Shown: in pieces, positions 23,847-31,542 of the stretch | How positions within the stretch are numbered: position 1 is the stretch's first letter | Layout: each line of letters starts with the position of its first letter | Assembly (NCBI GenBank): GCA_023433405.1 | Contig: JAEZCT010000020.1 | Coordinates: forward strand, 33,150 to 97,149 | Length of the DNA: 64,000 nucleotides | Direction: 5' to 3' | From: Bacillota bacterium | Lineage (GTDB): Bacteria > Bacillota > Clostridia > Oscillospirales > Ruminococcaceae | Notes under the pieces: generated by a model | What the model was told of the DNA's origin: nothing | The model's database searches: none | What the model saw: the letters and a program-made list of their open reading frames with translations, nothing else | Made by a program: the position numbers and the translations under genes

Positions 23847-24209
23847 ATGAACCGTCAACAGTTAATCGAATACTGCCTGACCTTCCCCGGCGCGTACGAG
23901 GACTACCCTTTTGATGAATTTAAGGACGACAATGCAACGGCCGTCATGCGACACAGAGGCAACAAAAAATCCTTTGCGATGATTATGCGGCATAACGGTC
24001 AGCTTTATCTTAATTTGAAGTGCGACCCATTGGAGGCGGATTTTCTTCGTCAGGCCTATAAGGACGAAATTCCTGCGTATCACCAAAACAAGCAGCACTG
24101 GAACACCATTATTATGGGTGGCGACGTTCCCGAAGAAGAAATCAAGCGGCAGATTGTCAACAGCTTTGACTTAACCAAGCCAAAGGTGAGGAGGCGAAAA
24201 AGTGTTTGA
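23847..24209 (+). CDS. MmcQ/YjbR family DNA-binding-fold protein
   Basis: 120 residues with the MmcQ/YjbR double-wing fold: LIEYCLTFPGAYEDYPFDEF at the start, then KSFAMIMRHNGQLYLNLKCDP and HWNTIIMGGDVPEEEIKRQIVNSFDLT. The molecular role of the family is not known. ATG 23847 has GTGAGGTGAAG upstream. Its 3' end overlaps the GNAT-Tag gene by 8 bases. The C-terminus RRRKSV is basic. Confidence 0.88.
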   Translation: MNRQQLIEYCLTFPGAYEDYPFDEFKDDNATAVMRHRGNKKSFAMIMRHNGQLYLNLKCDPLEADFLRQAYKDEIPAYHQNKQHWNTIIMGGDVPEEEIKRQIVNSFDLTKPKVRRRKSV

Positions 24210-25155
24210 AGATATCAAGTCAAGAATAGCCGAGCCCGAGGTAGGCAAAATTGTCGCCCTTGCAGCCATTGACGGTTCACCGGAGGGGGTGGCGCAAGAA
24301 GCCGAAAAGTATCTCTCATCGGACAATCTTCATTTTTATGGCTGGCTGGACGGAGATAAGATCCTCGGCATTTGCGGGTTTGAAATTCATACGGATAAAG
24401 TGGAAATTCATCTTATCGCTGTAGCAGAGGAGCTGCATCGTCAGGGCATAGGCTATGCAATGGTCGCGGCATTGCGCAATTCCTATCCTCTGCCGCTTGA
24501 AGCAGAGACAGTCGAGGAAGCGGTTGGGTTTTATCGCAGGAGCGGCTTTGAAATAACCCCCTTCCCAGACCCGGAGTGGGGTGAAAAGTACACCTGCGTA
24601 CTCAAATACCGCTGCCCGTGGGGTGATACAGACGATACGCTCATGCGGGAATACCACGACACCCAATGGGGCAAGCCGTGCTTTGACGAGCGCACCCTTT
24701 TTGAAATGCTGACGCTGGAGGGTGCCCAGGCAGGGCTTTCCTGGTCTTGTGTGCTGCATAAGCGGGAGAACTACCGTGCCGCCTTCGACGATTGGGATAT
24801 TGCCAAAATCGCCGCCTATGGCGAGGATAAAGTGGCAGAGCTGCTCCAAAACCCCGGCATTATCCGCAACAAGATGAAAATCCGCGCGACCATTGGGAAC
24901 GCACAGGCGGTGCTACGGCTCGGTTCAATTTCCGATTTCATCTGGAGCTATACGGACGGCAAGCCCATTGTAAACGGATGGAAAGTGCAAGGCGAAATAC
25001 CGGCTAAAACAGAGCTGTCCGACAAAATCAGCAAGGATATGAAAAAGCTCGGGTTTTCCTTCGTCGGCAGTACGATACTCTATTCCTATCTGCAAGCCAT
25101 CGGCGTGGTTAATGACCATATTATGAGTTGTGCATTTTCGGGGGTCAGTAAATGA
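24202..25155 (+). CDS. Fusion of GNAT acetyltransferase and DNA-3-methyladenine glycosylase I
   Basis: 317 residues in one uninterrupted frame. Residues about 1-133 are a GNAT domain (HLIAVAEELHRQGIGYAMVAAL, the acetyl-CoA loop RQGIGYA, then EEAVGFYRRSGFEITPF). Residues about 136-317 are a Tag-type alkyl-adenine glycosylase (CPWGDTDDTLMREYHDTQWGKPCFDERTLFEML, LEGAQAGLSW, IIRNKMKI, and FVGSTILYSYLQAIGVVNDH), with the N-terminal Cys and C-terminal His region that bind zinc in Tag. GTG 24202 lies 7 bases after AGGAGG. The Tag part excises 3-methyladenine from DNA; the GNAT substrate is unknown. Confidence 0.9.
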   Translation: MFEDIKSRIAEPEVGKIVALAAIDGSPEGVAQEAEKYLSSDNLHFYGWLDGDKILGICGFEIHTDKVEIHLIAVAEELHRQGIGYAMVAALRNSYPLPLEAETVEEAVGFYRRSGFEITPFPDPEWGEKYTCVLKYRCPWGDTDDTLMREYHDTQWGKPCFDERTLFEMLTLEGAQAGLSWSCVLHKRENYRAAFDDWDIAKIAAYGEDKVAELLQNPGIIRNKMKIRATIGNAQAVLRLGSISDFIWSYTDGKPIVNGWKVQGEIPAKTELSDKISKDMKKLGFSFVGSTILYSYLQAIGVVNDHIMSCAFSGVSK

Positions 25156-25343
25156 GCGGGCTGAAATACGCCGCCTAAGAACTCGGCGAAGCCCACCGTG
25201 CCTTGCTATCCACTCTACAGAGGTGTGAAAAGATGGGCACCAATAAATTAACTCAAACACACCGGACATTACCGGAACGGCGAATCGGCGCTTTGAACAT
25301 CGCGCTGAGTAAAATTAGCGAGAAGCTGGAGGAAGTCGTATGA
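25152..25343 (+). pseudogene. Small ORF interrupted by one in-frame TAA
   Basis: A frame starting ATG 25152 (4-bp overlap with the previous stop) reads MSGLKYAA, then TAA at 25176-25178, then continues without another stop for 54 codons, including ELGEAHRALLSTLQRCEKM and ERRIGALNIALSKISEKLEEVV, to TGA 25341-25343, which overlaps the next ATG by 4 bp. A restart at ATG 25233 with AGAGGTG would give a 36-residue peptide. The even coupling at both ends suggests a recently inactivated 63-residue gene of unknown function. Confidence 0.55.
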
Positions 25344-25690
25344 ACATGGAACGCGTTTACAAAATGATCTTCGCCGATGTGTATCCGTTGCTGGTGGCAA
25401 AAGCGGAGCGCAAAGGTAAAACCAAAGACGAGGTGGATACCCTCATCTACTGGCTGACGGGCTACGATGTCGTCGGTTTGCAAGCACAGCTTGCTAAGCG
25501 AGTAGATACGCAGACCTTCTACACCGAAGCCCCGCAGATAAACGCGAACGCAAGCAAAATCACCGGCGTTATCTGTGGCTGCCGCGTGGAAGAGATTACC
25601 GACCCGATCTATCAAAAAGTTCGCTGGCTGGATAAGCTGGTGGACGAGCTGGCTAAGGGTAAGGCGATGGAGAAAATTTTAAGGAAATAA
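25340..25690 (+). CDS. DUF2200 family protein
   Basis: 116 residues matching the conserved DUF2200 pattern: RVYKMIFADVYPLLVAKAERKGKTKDEVDTLIYWLTGY, then ITGVICGCRVEEITDPIYQKVRWLDKLVDELAKGKAMEKILR. The function is unknown; the protein is small, soluble and lacks recognisable catalytic residues. GGAGG stands 7 bases before ATG 25340, and the ATG overlaps the preceding stop. Confidence 0.88.
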   Translation: MNMERVYKMIFADVYPLLVAKAERKGKTKDEVDTLIYWLTGYDVVGLQAQLAKRVDTQTFYTEAPQINANASKITGVICGCRVEEITDPIYQKVRWLDKLVDELAKGKAMEKILRK

Positions 25691-25770
25691 AGGCGTGCCG
25701 ATAAGTGTAGGTTCGCCGAAATCCTGCAAGGAAACAATTCATTACAGTTAATATATGGAGGGCTTGAGCA

Positions 25771-26169
25771 ATGAACGTGAAAAACCAGCTTGAGTATTAT
25801 GAATCAAAACTAAACTATGAGACCGACCCGTCTGATCTATTCTCGGCACTTAGCGAGGGCAGGGACGTAGTGGTAATTGATGCACGCCAACCGCACGCTT
25901 ATGCAAATGAGCATATTCCTACAGCAATTAACATCCCCCATAGAACGATGTCCGAAGAAAGCACTGCCATGCTTGACCGCACTAAGCTATATGTCTGTTA
26001 TTGCGATGGTATCGGATGTAACGCTTCAACAAAGGGCGCATTAAACCTCTTAAGGCTTGGCTTTCAAGTAAAAGAGCTTATTGGTGGTATCGAGTGGTGG
26101 AAGAAGGATGGATACGCTACAGAGGGTGAGCATGGGCAGCCGGGAGAGGCAGTAAGCTGCGGCTGCTAA
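25771..26169 (+). CDS. Rhodanese-like domain protein
   Basis: 132 residues: a single rhodanese domain with VVVIDARQPHAYANEHIPTAINIPH and the active-site loop CYCDGIGCNASTKGA, where Cys of CDGIGC is the likely sulfur-carrying residue, then LGFQVKELIGGIEWWKKDGY. The C-terminus ends EAVSCGC. Single-domain rhodaneses move sulfane sulfur between partners in the cytoplasm; the partner is unknown. Start follows GGAGGGC. Confidence 0.92.
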   Translation: MNVKNQLEYYESKLNYETDPSDLFSALSEGRDVVVIDARQPHAYANEHIPTAINIPHRTMSEESTAMLDRTKLYVCYCDGIGCNASTKGALNLLRLGFQVKELIGGIEWWKKDGYATEGEHGQPGEAVSCGC

Positions 26170-26249
26170 AAGTGCAAAAGCTCCGCTTCGCGTTTATAAT
26201 CATCCTTGCTTCCCAATATGTCTTATGACTAAATAAAGGAGCGAATCCG

Positions 26250-26525
26250 TTGCAGTACATCTATACCTATCTCTGCATTGTCAGTGTGATTGCAATTATT
26301 CTCACCCTGCACGATAAACGCGCCGCAACCAAGAGAAATTGGCGTGTGAAGGAACGAACCCTGCTGATTGTGTCCGCCCTTGGCGGCTCGTTAGCCATGC
26401 TGCTGACAATGCTCGCCGTTCGGCACAAGACAAGACACGCCAAATTCATGGCGGGCATTCCGATTATAATTGCTTTGCAAATTGTGGCAGTGCTTGCGGT
26501 TCTTCATTGGAGGGGTGTGCTTTGA
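26250..26525 (+). CDS. DUF1294 family membrane protein
   Basis: 91 residues with three hydrophobic helices and the DUF1294 signature: HDKRAATKRNWRVKERTLLIVSALGGSLAMLLTMLAVRHKTRHAKFMAGIPIII. It resides in the cytoplasmic membrane; function unknown. The start is TTG 26250, 8 bases downstream of AAAGGAG. Confidence 0.9.
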   Translation: MQYIYTYLCIVSVIAIILTLHDKRAATKRNWRVKERTLLIVSALGGSLAMLLTMLAVRHKTRHAKFMAGIPIIIALQIVAVLAVLHWRGVL

Positions 26526-26608
26526 AAGAGTACAAGCTGACCCGCACTAGCCGCGAAGCCATCGCGCTGTATGCCCACCACTGGGGCTGGAGCATATCAG
26601 GCGGATGA
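26522..26608 (+). pseudogene. Possible N-terminal remnant of a YgjP-like metallopeptidase gene
   Basis: TTG 26522 overlaps the previous stop (TTGA) and opens 28 codons, KEYKLTRTSREAIALYAHHW..., resembling the N-terminus of DUF45/YgjP zinc metallopeptidases (usually K-E-Y-x-L-x-R-S-x-R-K-T-I-A-L-Y-I). The frame then stops and no catalytic HExxH part follows. The stretch to 26717 holds nothing else recognised. Confidence 0.35.
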
Positions 26609-26717
26609 ACCGTTCGGGCAAGTTCTGGCTGAGGACATTACAAGCAATTAACACAAAGATTCGAGTTGATTAACGGCAAACGCACTGATATGTCAATGCA
26701 ACGGAAAGGGCAAAGAT

Positions 26718-27044
26718 ATGAAATACGGCACATTTTTCAAATCTGTCTACGCCGCCGTGCGGCAAATTCCCAAAGGGAAGGTGGCGACCTACGGCGATAT
26801 CGCCGCGGCAATCGGCTCTCCTAGGGCGTCGCGGGCGGTAGGCTGGGCGCTGCACGTCAACCCGGAGCCGGTTGTTACGCCGTGCCACCGCGTTGTGAAC
26901 CGATTTGGAAAGCTTTCCGAGAGCTTCGGCTTCGGCGGGATTGAGGAGCAGCAAAGGCTGCTTATGCACGAGGGCGTTAAAGTAATGGACGGTGCCGTTG
27001 ATCTTAAAAAATACAGAACAAAACTGGAGGCTTTATGGCAATAA
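26718..27044 (+). CDS. MGMT-family O6-alkylguanine DNA alkyltransferase (C-terminal domain only)
   Basis: 108 residues covering only the DNA-binding/active-site domain. The active-site motif is PCHRVVN with the alkyl-accepting Cys present, so it is a short methyltransferase rather than an alkyltransferase-like protein (which has Trp there). Other features are IPKGKVATYGDIAAAIGSPRASRAVGWAL (the Arg finger helix) and FGFGGIEEQQRLLMHEGV. It repairs alkylated guanines, or flags them for excision. It overlaps the following MFS gene by 10 bases. The GNAT-Tag gene 1.5 kb upstream is a second alkylation-repair function. Confidence 0.92.
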   Translation: MKYGTFFKSVYAAVRQIPKGKVATYGDIAAAIGSPRASRAVGWALHVNPEPVVTPCHRVVNRFGKLSESFGFGGIEEQQRLLMHEGVKVMDGAVDLKKYRTKLEALWQ

Positions 27045-28282
27045 ACAACTGGAAAAAGAACGCCGGATTCTTTATTGGAGGACAATTTCTTTCAATGTTC
27101 GGCTCTATGCTTGTGCAGCACTCCATAATCTGGAGCATCACGCTTGAAACAAAATCCGGCTGGGTTATGACACTATTCACCTGCGCGGCACTTCTGCCGA
27201 TGGTGTTCATTTCCTTATTTGCCGGCGTGTGGGCTGACAGATTCAATAGGAAAATTCTAATCATTATTTCAGATGCAAGCATCGCCTTAGTAACACTCGG
27301 GTTGGCGATAACATATATCTCAGGCTATAAAAATATTTGGCTCATGCTTATCATCGTAACCGTCCGCGCTTTCGGTCAAGGTATTCAGCAACCGGCAGTG
27401 AGCGCGGTGATTCCGCAAATTGTTCCAAGCGAAAGCCTGACGCGATTTAATGGAGTTCAAGGAACCATTCAGTCTTTGAATATGTTTGCTGCCCCAATGG
27501 TTGCCGCCGCGCTGTTGACCCTCATGCCTCTTGAGTATATTTTTTTTATTGATGTTGTTACCGCTGTCGCAGGAATATCTGTGATGCTGCTGTTCGTAAA
27601 GGTACCGAATCCTCCTGAAAAGGAGTTTGCAGGAACAGGATTAAAGGCATACTTTTCAGAAATCAAAGAGGGCTTTTCTTATATCGGAAAAAAGCCGTGG
27701 CTTAAATCGCTATTGGCTTTTAGTGTGCTTTTCTCTCTTTTAATTACACCTGCCGCAATGCTTACGCCGCTACAAATAGCGCGTTCATTTGGCGATGACG
27801 TATGGCGGCTGACTGCTCTTGAAATAGTCTTCTCTGTGGGAACAATGACTGGCGGAATTGTAATCTCTGCATGGGGCGGGCTAAAAAACAAGACACATAC
27901 GGTCGCACTTGGCTGCGCGGGAATGGGTTTTGCTTCGCTGATGTTGGGCGTGGTGCCGAATTTCCTGGTTTATCTGGTATTTATGATGCTTTGCGGCGTT
28001 TGTATACCAATTTGTAATACGCCGTCTATGGCACTTTTGCAAACACATATCTCACCTGAAATTTTAGGCCGCGTTATGGGTGTTTATATGATGCTTGCGG
28101 GTTTTGCAATGCCGGCTGCGATGCTTGTTTTTGGTCCGGTCGGAGATATTATTAAGATTGAGTGGCTTTTAATCGCAACCGGAGTTGTCATATTTTTGGG
28201 AGGGTTTGTACTGCTTCGCTCCAAGGAACTGGTAAAAATCGGTGGCGCGAAGGCTCCTGAAATTTCGGAGGAAGGAATATAG
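27035..28282 (+). CDS. MFS efflux transporter (Mef-like, DHA3 type)
   Basis: 415 residues with 12 predicted membrane segments, starting NNWKKNAGFFIGGQFLSMFGSMLVQHSIIW, with the loop motif GVWADRFNRKILIIISD between segments 2 and 3. It resembles macrolide-efflux family proteins and exports drug-like molecules by proton exchange. Start ATG 27035 lies inside the MGMT 3' end, shortly after GGAGG. The AraC-GyrI regulator at the head of the cluster is a candidate regulator. Confidence 0.9.
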   Translation: MAINNWKKNAGFFIGGQFLSMFGSMLVQHSIIWSITLETKSGWVMTLFTCAALLPMVFISLFAGVWADRFNRKILIIISDASIALVTLGLAITYISGYKNIWLMLIIVTVRAFGQGIQQPAVSAVIPQIVPSESLTRFNGVQGTIQSLNMFAAPMVAAALLTLMPLEYIFFIDVVTAVAGISVMLLFVKVPNPPEKEFAGTGLKAYFSEIKEGFSYIGKKPWLKSLLAFSVLFSLLITPAAMLTPLQIARSFGDDVWRLTALEIVFSVGTMTGGIVISAWGGLKNKTHTVALGCAGMGFASLMLGVVPNFLVYLVFMMLCGVCIPICNTPSMALLQTHISPEILGRVMGVYMMLAGFAMPAAMLVFGPVGDIIKIEWLLIATGVVIFLGGFVLLRSKELVKIGGAKAPEISEEGI

Positions 28283-28287
28283 ACAAT

Positions 28288-28686
28288 ATGTGGCGGTGTG
28301 AAAAATGCGGGCGTGAATTTCAGAATATTGACCAGAGCCATTTTTGCGGAAAAGTTGACAGTATTAACGCTTATATCGCAGACCAGCCGGAGGAAGTTCG
28401 CCCGCTGCTTCAGCAAATCCGCGAAACAATTCGTGCAGCAGCACCCGAGGCAAGCGAGAAGATTTCTTGGAATATGCCGACATTCTGGCAGGGCGAAAAC
28501 CTGATTCACTTCGCCGCGTTCAAAAAGCATATCGGGCTTTATCCCGGCGGTGAGGCGGCGGGCGAATTTTCAGAACGGCTTACAGACTACAAAACCAGCA
28601 AGGGTGCAATTCAACTGCCACTGGGCAAGCCCATTGATTTTGCGCTGATTACCGATATTGTCAAATGGAGGCTTAGTCAGATATGA
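28288..28686 (+). CDS. DUF1801/YdhG-like protein with N-terminal zinc ribbon
   Basis: 132 residues. The N-terminus WRCEKCGREFQNIDQSHFCGK is a small zinc-ribbon-like segment (CxxC...H.C). From residue 27 it is a DUF1801 (YdhG/MoaC-like alpha-beta) domain: INAYIADQPEEVRPLLQQIRETIRAAAPEASEKISWNMPTFW and HFAAFKKHIGLYPGGEA. Function unknown; some relatives bind iron chaperone-like partners. Its stop overlaps the DUF4180 start by 4 bases. Confidence 0.87.
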   Translation: MWRCEKCGREFQNIDQSHFCGKVDSINAYIADQPEEVRPLLQQIRETIRAAAPEASEKISWNMPTFWQGENLIHFAAFKKHIGLYPGGEAAGEFSERLTDYKTSKGAIQLPLGKPIDFALITDIVKWRLSQI

Positions 28687-29033
28687 CCACAACCATTAAA
28701 AACAACATCGCCATCGTCCATAGCAACGAGGTTATCATCACCGACGGGCAGTCTGCGCTCGACTTCATTGCCACGGTAGGCTATGAGCATAATGTGCATA
28801 AAATTGCCGTCAACAAAGCCGCCGTCACCGAGGATTTTTTCAAGCTCTCCACAGGACTTGCCGGAGATATCGTTCAGAAATTCGTCAATTATCATGTGCG
28901 GTTTGCCATCATCGGTGATTTTTCAGGCTATACCAGCAAGCCTCTGCATGGTTATATTTATGAGTGCAATCAGGGCAGCCACCTGAATTTCGCTGCTACC
29001 GAAGAAGAAGCCGTTCGGAGATTGAGTGTATGA
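28683..29033 (+). CDS. DUF4180 family protein
   Basis: 116 residues matching DUF4180: IAIVHSNEVIITDGQSALDFIATVGYEHNVHKIAVNKAAVTEDFFKLSTGLAGDIVQKFVNYHVRFAIIGDFSGY, then NQGSHLNFAATEEEAVRRL. The fold is probably an alpha/beta STAS-like layer; function unknown. Last gene of the cluster, coupled by ATGA to the DUF1801 gene. Confidence 0.88.
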   Translation: MTTTIKNNIAIVHSNEVIITDGQSALDFIATVGYEHNVHKIAVNKAAVTEDFFKLSTGLAGDIVQKFVNYHVRFAIIGDFSGYTSKPLHGYIYECNQGSHLNFAATEEEAVRRLSV

Positions 29034-29219
29034 GCGCTCAATTGCATGACGAGAGAAACTCTTAACAGGCTGAATTCTTTCCAGTCTACACACGAATGGG
29101 GCTATAGTTTTACTGCTTGATGAGTGGAGCGCGAATCTTGATGCAATTAAATAAAAAGTAACTATGCAAGAAACGCCGGTTAACATAAAGGCGAATGCAA
29201 TCATCGAAGATCGAATAGC

Positions 29220-29246
29220 TAAAGTTTTACGATATTTTGACGAAAT
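29220..29246 (+). promoter_or_regulatory. Possible SigD (flagellar sigma) promoter
   Basis: TAAA (29220-29223), 15 bp, then GACGAAAT (29239-29246), a partial match (five of eight) to the SigD -10 GCCGATAA. It lies 40 bp upstream of the unknown gene at 29286. Confidence 0.35.
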
Positions 29247-29285
29247 AGTAATTGTAAGCATTATTATAGAAGAGGGGAATCATCC

Positions 29286-29849
29286 GTGATTAACGTGACG
29301 AATAAAATTCAAGCGCAAGCCAATCCGCGCTATCCAGCCAGCGACAATGCCAGGCAGCCCACCTCTGCCGCTAATGTGCCGGAAGAGGCGGTAAAGCAGG
29401 ATACCTTTCAAGCCGAAAAAACCGCTGCCGCTCCCACCGCATCCGGCATCTACATCAGAACCTACGGCGCAAAGGTTGACCAAGCTACCGTTGACCGGTT
29501 GCAGCAGCAGCTTGATAAGAATACCGAGGCTCTGCGCGCTTATGTCAGAAAGCTCATCTCCAACCAAGGGAATATCCCAAGCTCCATTGACGCAGAAACC
29601 GTAAAAAATGCGCAGCTTTCCATTGCCGAGGACGGCGAATGGGGTGTTAACGCGGTGAGTGACCGTCTCTTTGAATTTGCCAAGGCAATTAGCGGCGGCG
29701 ATAAATCAAAGCTGGACACCATCAAAGCGGCTATTGATAAGGGCTTTGCGCAGGCAAGCCAGGCTTTTAACGGAACCCTGCCCGATATCTGCAACAAAAC
29801 CTATGAGGCCACAATGAAAAAGCTGGACGACTGGGCAAACGAGCAATAA
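29286..29849 (+). CDS. Protein of unknown function
   Basis: 187 residues, not recognised. The N-terminal 55 residues are polar and probably disordered (NKIQAQANPRYPASDNARQPTS... QAEKTAAAPTAS); the rest is mainly helical: GAKVDQATVDRLQQQLDKNTEALRAYVRKLISNQG and KLDTIKAAIDKGFAQASQAFNGTLPDICNKTYEATMKKLDDW. No signal peptide or membrane segment. GTG start after GAGGGGAA. A SigD-like promoter upstream and the helical, disordered-N-terminus composition would fit a flagellum-associated protein, but this is only inference. Confidence 0.75.
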   Translation: MINVTNKIQAQANPRYPASDNARQPTSAANVPEEAVKQDTFQAEKTAAAPTASGIYIRTYGAKVDQATVDRLQQQLDKNTEALRAYVRKLISNQGNIPSSIDAETVKNAQLSIAEDGEWGVNAVSDRLFEFAKAISGGDKSKLDTIKAAIDKGFAQASQAFNGTLPDICNKTYEATMKKLDDWANEQ

Positions 29850-29881
29850 ATGAAGTAGCTTCAATAAACTCATAGAGTCTC

Positions 29882-29984
29882 ATACTATTCTCCGATAAAA
29901 GTGTTGATAAAAATCTGCGTCAAAATCCATAAATTAAAGATTTTGACGCAGATTTTTATACACTTTTTAATCGGAGAATAGTAT
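29882..29984. repeat. MITE-like palindromic repeat, copy H (subfamily 2, near-perfect palindrome)
   Basis: ATACTATTCTCCGATAAAAG at the left end mirrored by CTTTTTAATCGGAGAATAGTAT at the right; arms also share AAAATCTGCGTCAAAATC and GATTTTGACGCAGATTTTT. About 45-bp arms with few mismatches. Lies between convergent genes. Confidence 0.92.
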
Positions 29985-29985
29985 C

Positions 29986-30042
29986 ATGAGAAACCGTGCG
30001 GGGGCAATGCTTTTTATTGCTGTGCGGTTTCTCATCTTTTTG
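29986..30042. terminator. Bidirectional terminator hairpin
   Basis: ATGAGAAACCG (29986-29996) pairs with CGGTTTCTCAT (30025-30035), with inner GCAAT/ATTGC pairing and a T-run on the plus strand. Located between convergent genes. Confidence 0.75.
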
Positions 30043-30068
30043 TGTCTATGGGTTTGGTTTGCCGTGGT

Positions 30069-30770
30069 TTACGGCTTATGCGGTTCGTGCCGGTCGGCAG
30101 TCTTTACCTTAATGCATGCCTTAACCAGCGAGGCGGTCACCTGAGCACCGAACTCGGCAAGATAGCGGCTTAATTCCTGCGATTGTGCGCCGCCGGTCAG
30201 GTAGCGCGCGGGCAATGTGTTGAGTGCCAGCGCCGCAACATCCTTGCGGCATTCGGTACAGGTGCAGACATTCATGCGCGCTATGATGGTATCAATGTTT
30301 TGAGTAATGGCAAGCTCCGCCAGGTTAATGAGGTCATAACCGGATTTTGGCGTATCCGACACAGGCTCAACCGGCTCGGGTGCGGCAGACTGCCTCGCCG
30401 CTTCGCGGGGTTCGGTCTGCGGGGTGATATTCTCCTGTGTGAGAGAAGTCACGGTGGGGACGGGAGCGGGCTGCTCGGTCGGGGTATCTCTTTGGGTTAG
30501 GGGCTCCCCCTCTGCAGGCGGGGGGGAGACACGGTGTGGCTCTATGGGTGCTGCGGCGGGCGCGTAGGCTCTGCTGGTTGCGCTGGGAGTTTTAAGCGTC
30601 TTTAACAAACGATTCGCCGCGTCGGCCGGAACCGCCTTCTTTTTTACCGGCAAAGGCTTGGCGACGGGTACACCGTCATCCTGCTTTTCGGCATCCAGCG
30701 CCTCGTCACGGGCGCCGCTGGTCAGCAGGTTTAGTACATGGGCGGTCTTATTGCTGCTTTTTTTCGCCAT
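30069..30770 (-). CDS. Proline-rich protein with C-terminal ComFB domain
   Basis: 233 residues. Residues 1-140 are basic, then a long Pro/Ala-rich, probably disordered linker. Residues about 143-215 form a ComFB (late competence) domain: LINLAELAITQNIDTIIARMNVCTCTECRKDVAALALNTLPARYLTGG, with the conserved CxCxxC and ALN-LP motifs. ComFB-type domains have been reported as cyclic-dinucleotide receptors. The start (ATG 30770, MAKKSSNKTAHVLNLL) lies 23 bases inside the parA gene. Being third in an operon with an HD-GYP protein and ParA, it could link c-di-GMP level to ParA action; this is inference. Confidence 0.8.
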   Translation of the reverse strand: MAKKSSNKTAHVLNLLTSGARDEALDAEKQDDGVPVAKPLPVKKKAVPADAANRLLKTLKTPSATSRAYAPAAAPIEPHRVSPPPAEGEPLTQRDTPTEQPAPVPTVTSLTQENITPQTEPREAARQSAAPEPVEPVSDTPKSGYDLINLAELAITQNIDTIIARMNVCTCTECRKDVAALALNTLPARYLTGGAQSQELSRYLAEFGAQVTASLVKACIKVKTADRHEPHKP

Positions 30771-31530
30771 TGGTCTCACTCCGTTTCAACAGTTCCTGAA
30801 TCATCGCGTTATAGTCACGCGCGGCCACCGACTTGGGCGCATAGGTCATTACTGTTTCGCAGTGGGCGGGGGCTTCCGCCACCGCTACGCTGGTATGTAT
30901 CTTTGCCTTAAACACCACCGTGCCCAGCTGCCGCGCCACAATCTTTGCAAGGTCTTCCACATCCTTGGTCAGGTTAACCCTGTTATTATACTTCGTCAGT
31001 AAAATTCCATCAATGATTAGCGCATGGTTATAATACCTGCGCACGGTATCAATCGTTTCCTTTAGCTGCGAAATGCCCTGCAAACTTAAAATCTCAGGCA
31101 CCATTGGGATAATCACACTAGTGGATACGGTATAGGCGTTGACGGTAAGAATGCTGAGGGCGGGGGGCGTATCAATGATGATATAATCGTACTGCAAAGC
31201 AGTCTCGCCCATCGCCTCTTTTAGGATATGCTCGCGCCCGGGAAAATTAAACTCAAGCTCCGCGCCGCTTAAAAGGATGTTTGAGGGCAGAATATCACAG
31301 GCAAGGGTACTCTGTATCGCGTCCTCAAACGGAATACGCCCTTTTAAAACCTCGTAAATGGTGGGGCTTTCGTCGGTTTCCGCTCCCAGACTGTAGCTGA
31401 GATTTCCCTGCGGGTCAAGATCTATGGCGAGAACCCGAAACCCTAAAAGAGTCAGTCCGCCTGCAAGAGAAGCGCTTGTGGTGGTTTTACCGACACCGCC
31501 CTTTTGATTGGTGATCGTGATGATCTTCAT
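30748..31530 (-). CDS. ParA/Soj-family ATPase
   Basis: 260 residues. The deviant Walker A is KGGVGKTTTS at residues 10-19, followed by LAIDLDPQGNLSYSLGA and the Walker B region YDYIIIDTPPALSILTVNA. These ATPases form DNA- or membrane-bound gradients that move plasmids, chromosomes or protein assemblies. There is no parB or parS nearby; instead the gene sits between an HD-GYP protein gene (12 bases upstream) and a ComFB-domain gene (overlapping), so it is probably an orphan ParA positioning another cargo, as in chemosensory or flagellar ParA systems. Confidence 0.93.
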   Translation of the reverse strand: MKIITITNQKGGVGKTTTSASLAGGLTLLGFRVLAIDLDPQGNLSYSLGAETDESPTIYEVLKGRIPFEDAIQSTLACDILPSNILLSGAELEFNFPGREHILKEAMGETALQYDYIIIDTPPALSILTVNAYTVSTSVIIPMVPEILSLQGISQLKETIDTVRRYYNHALIIDGILLTKYNNRVNLTKDVEDLAKIVARQLGTVVFKAKIHTSVAVAEAPAHCETVMTYAPKSVAARDYNAMIQELLKRSETNGEKKQQ

Positions 31531-31542
31531 GCAGAATCCACC

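Noticed and set aside
30748..31530. Plasmid or chromosomal partition locus
   Set aside because: No ParB-like protein or repeated parS-like site is near the ParA gene; its neighbours are HD-GYP and ComFB proteins.
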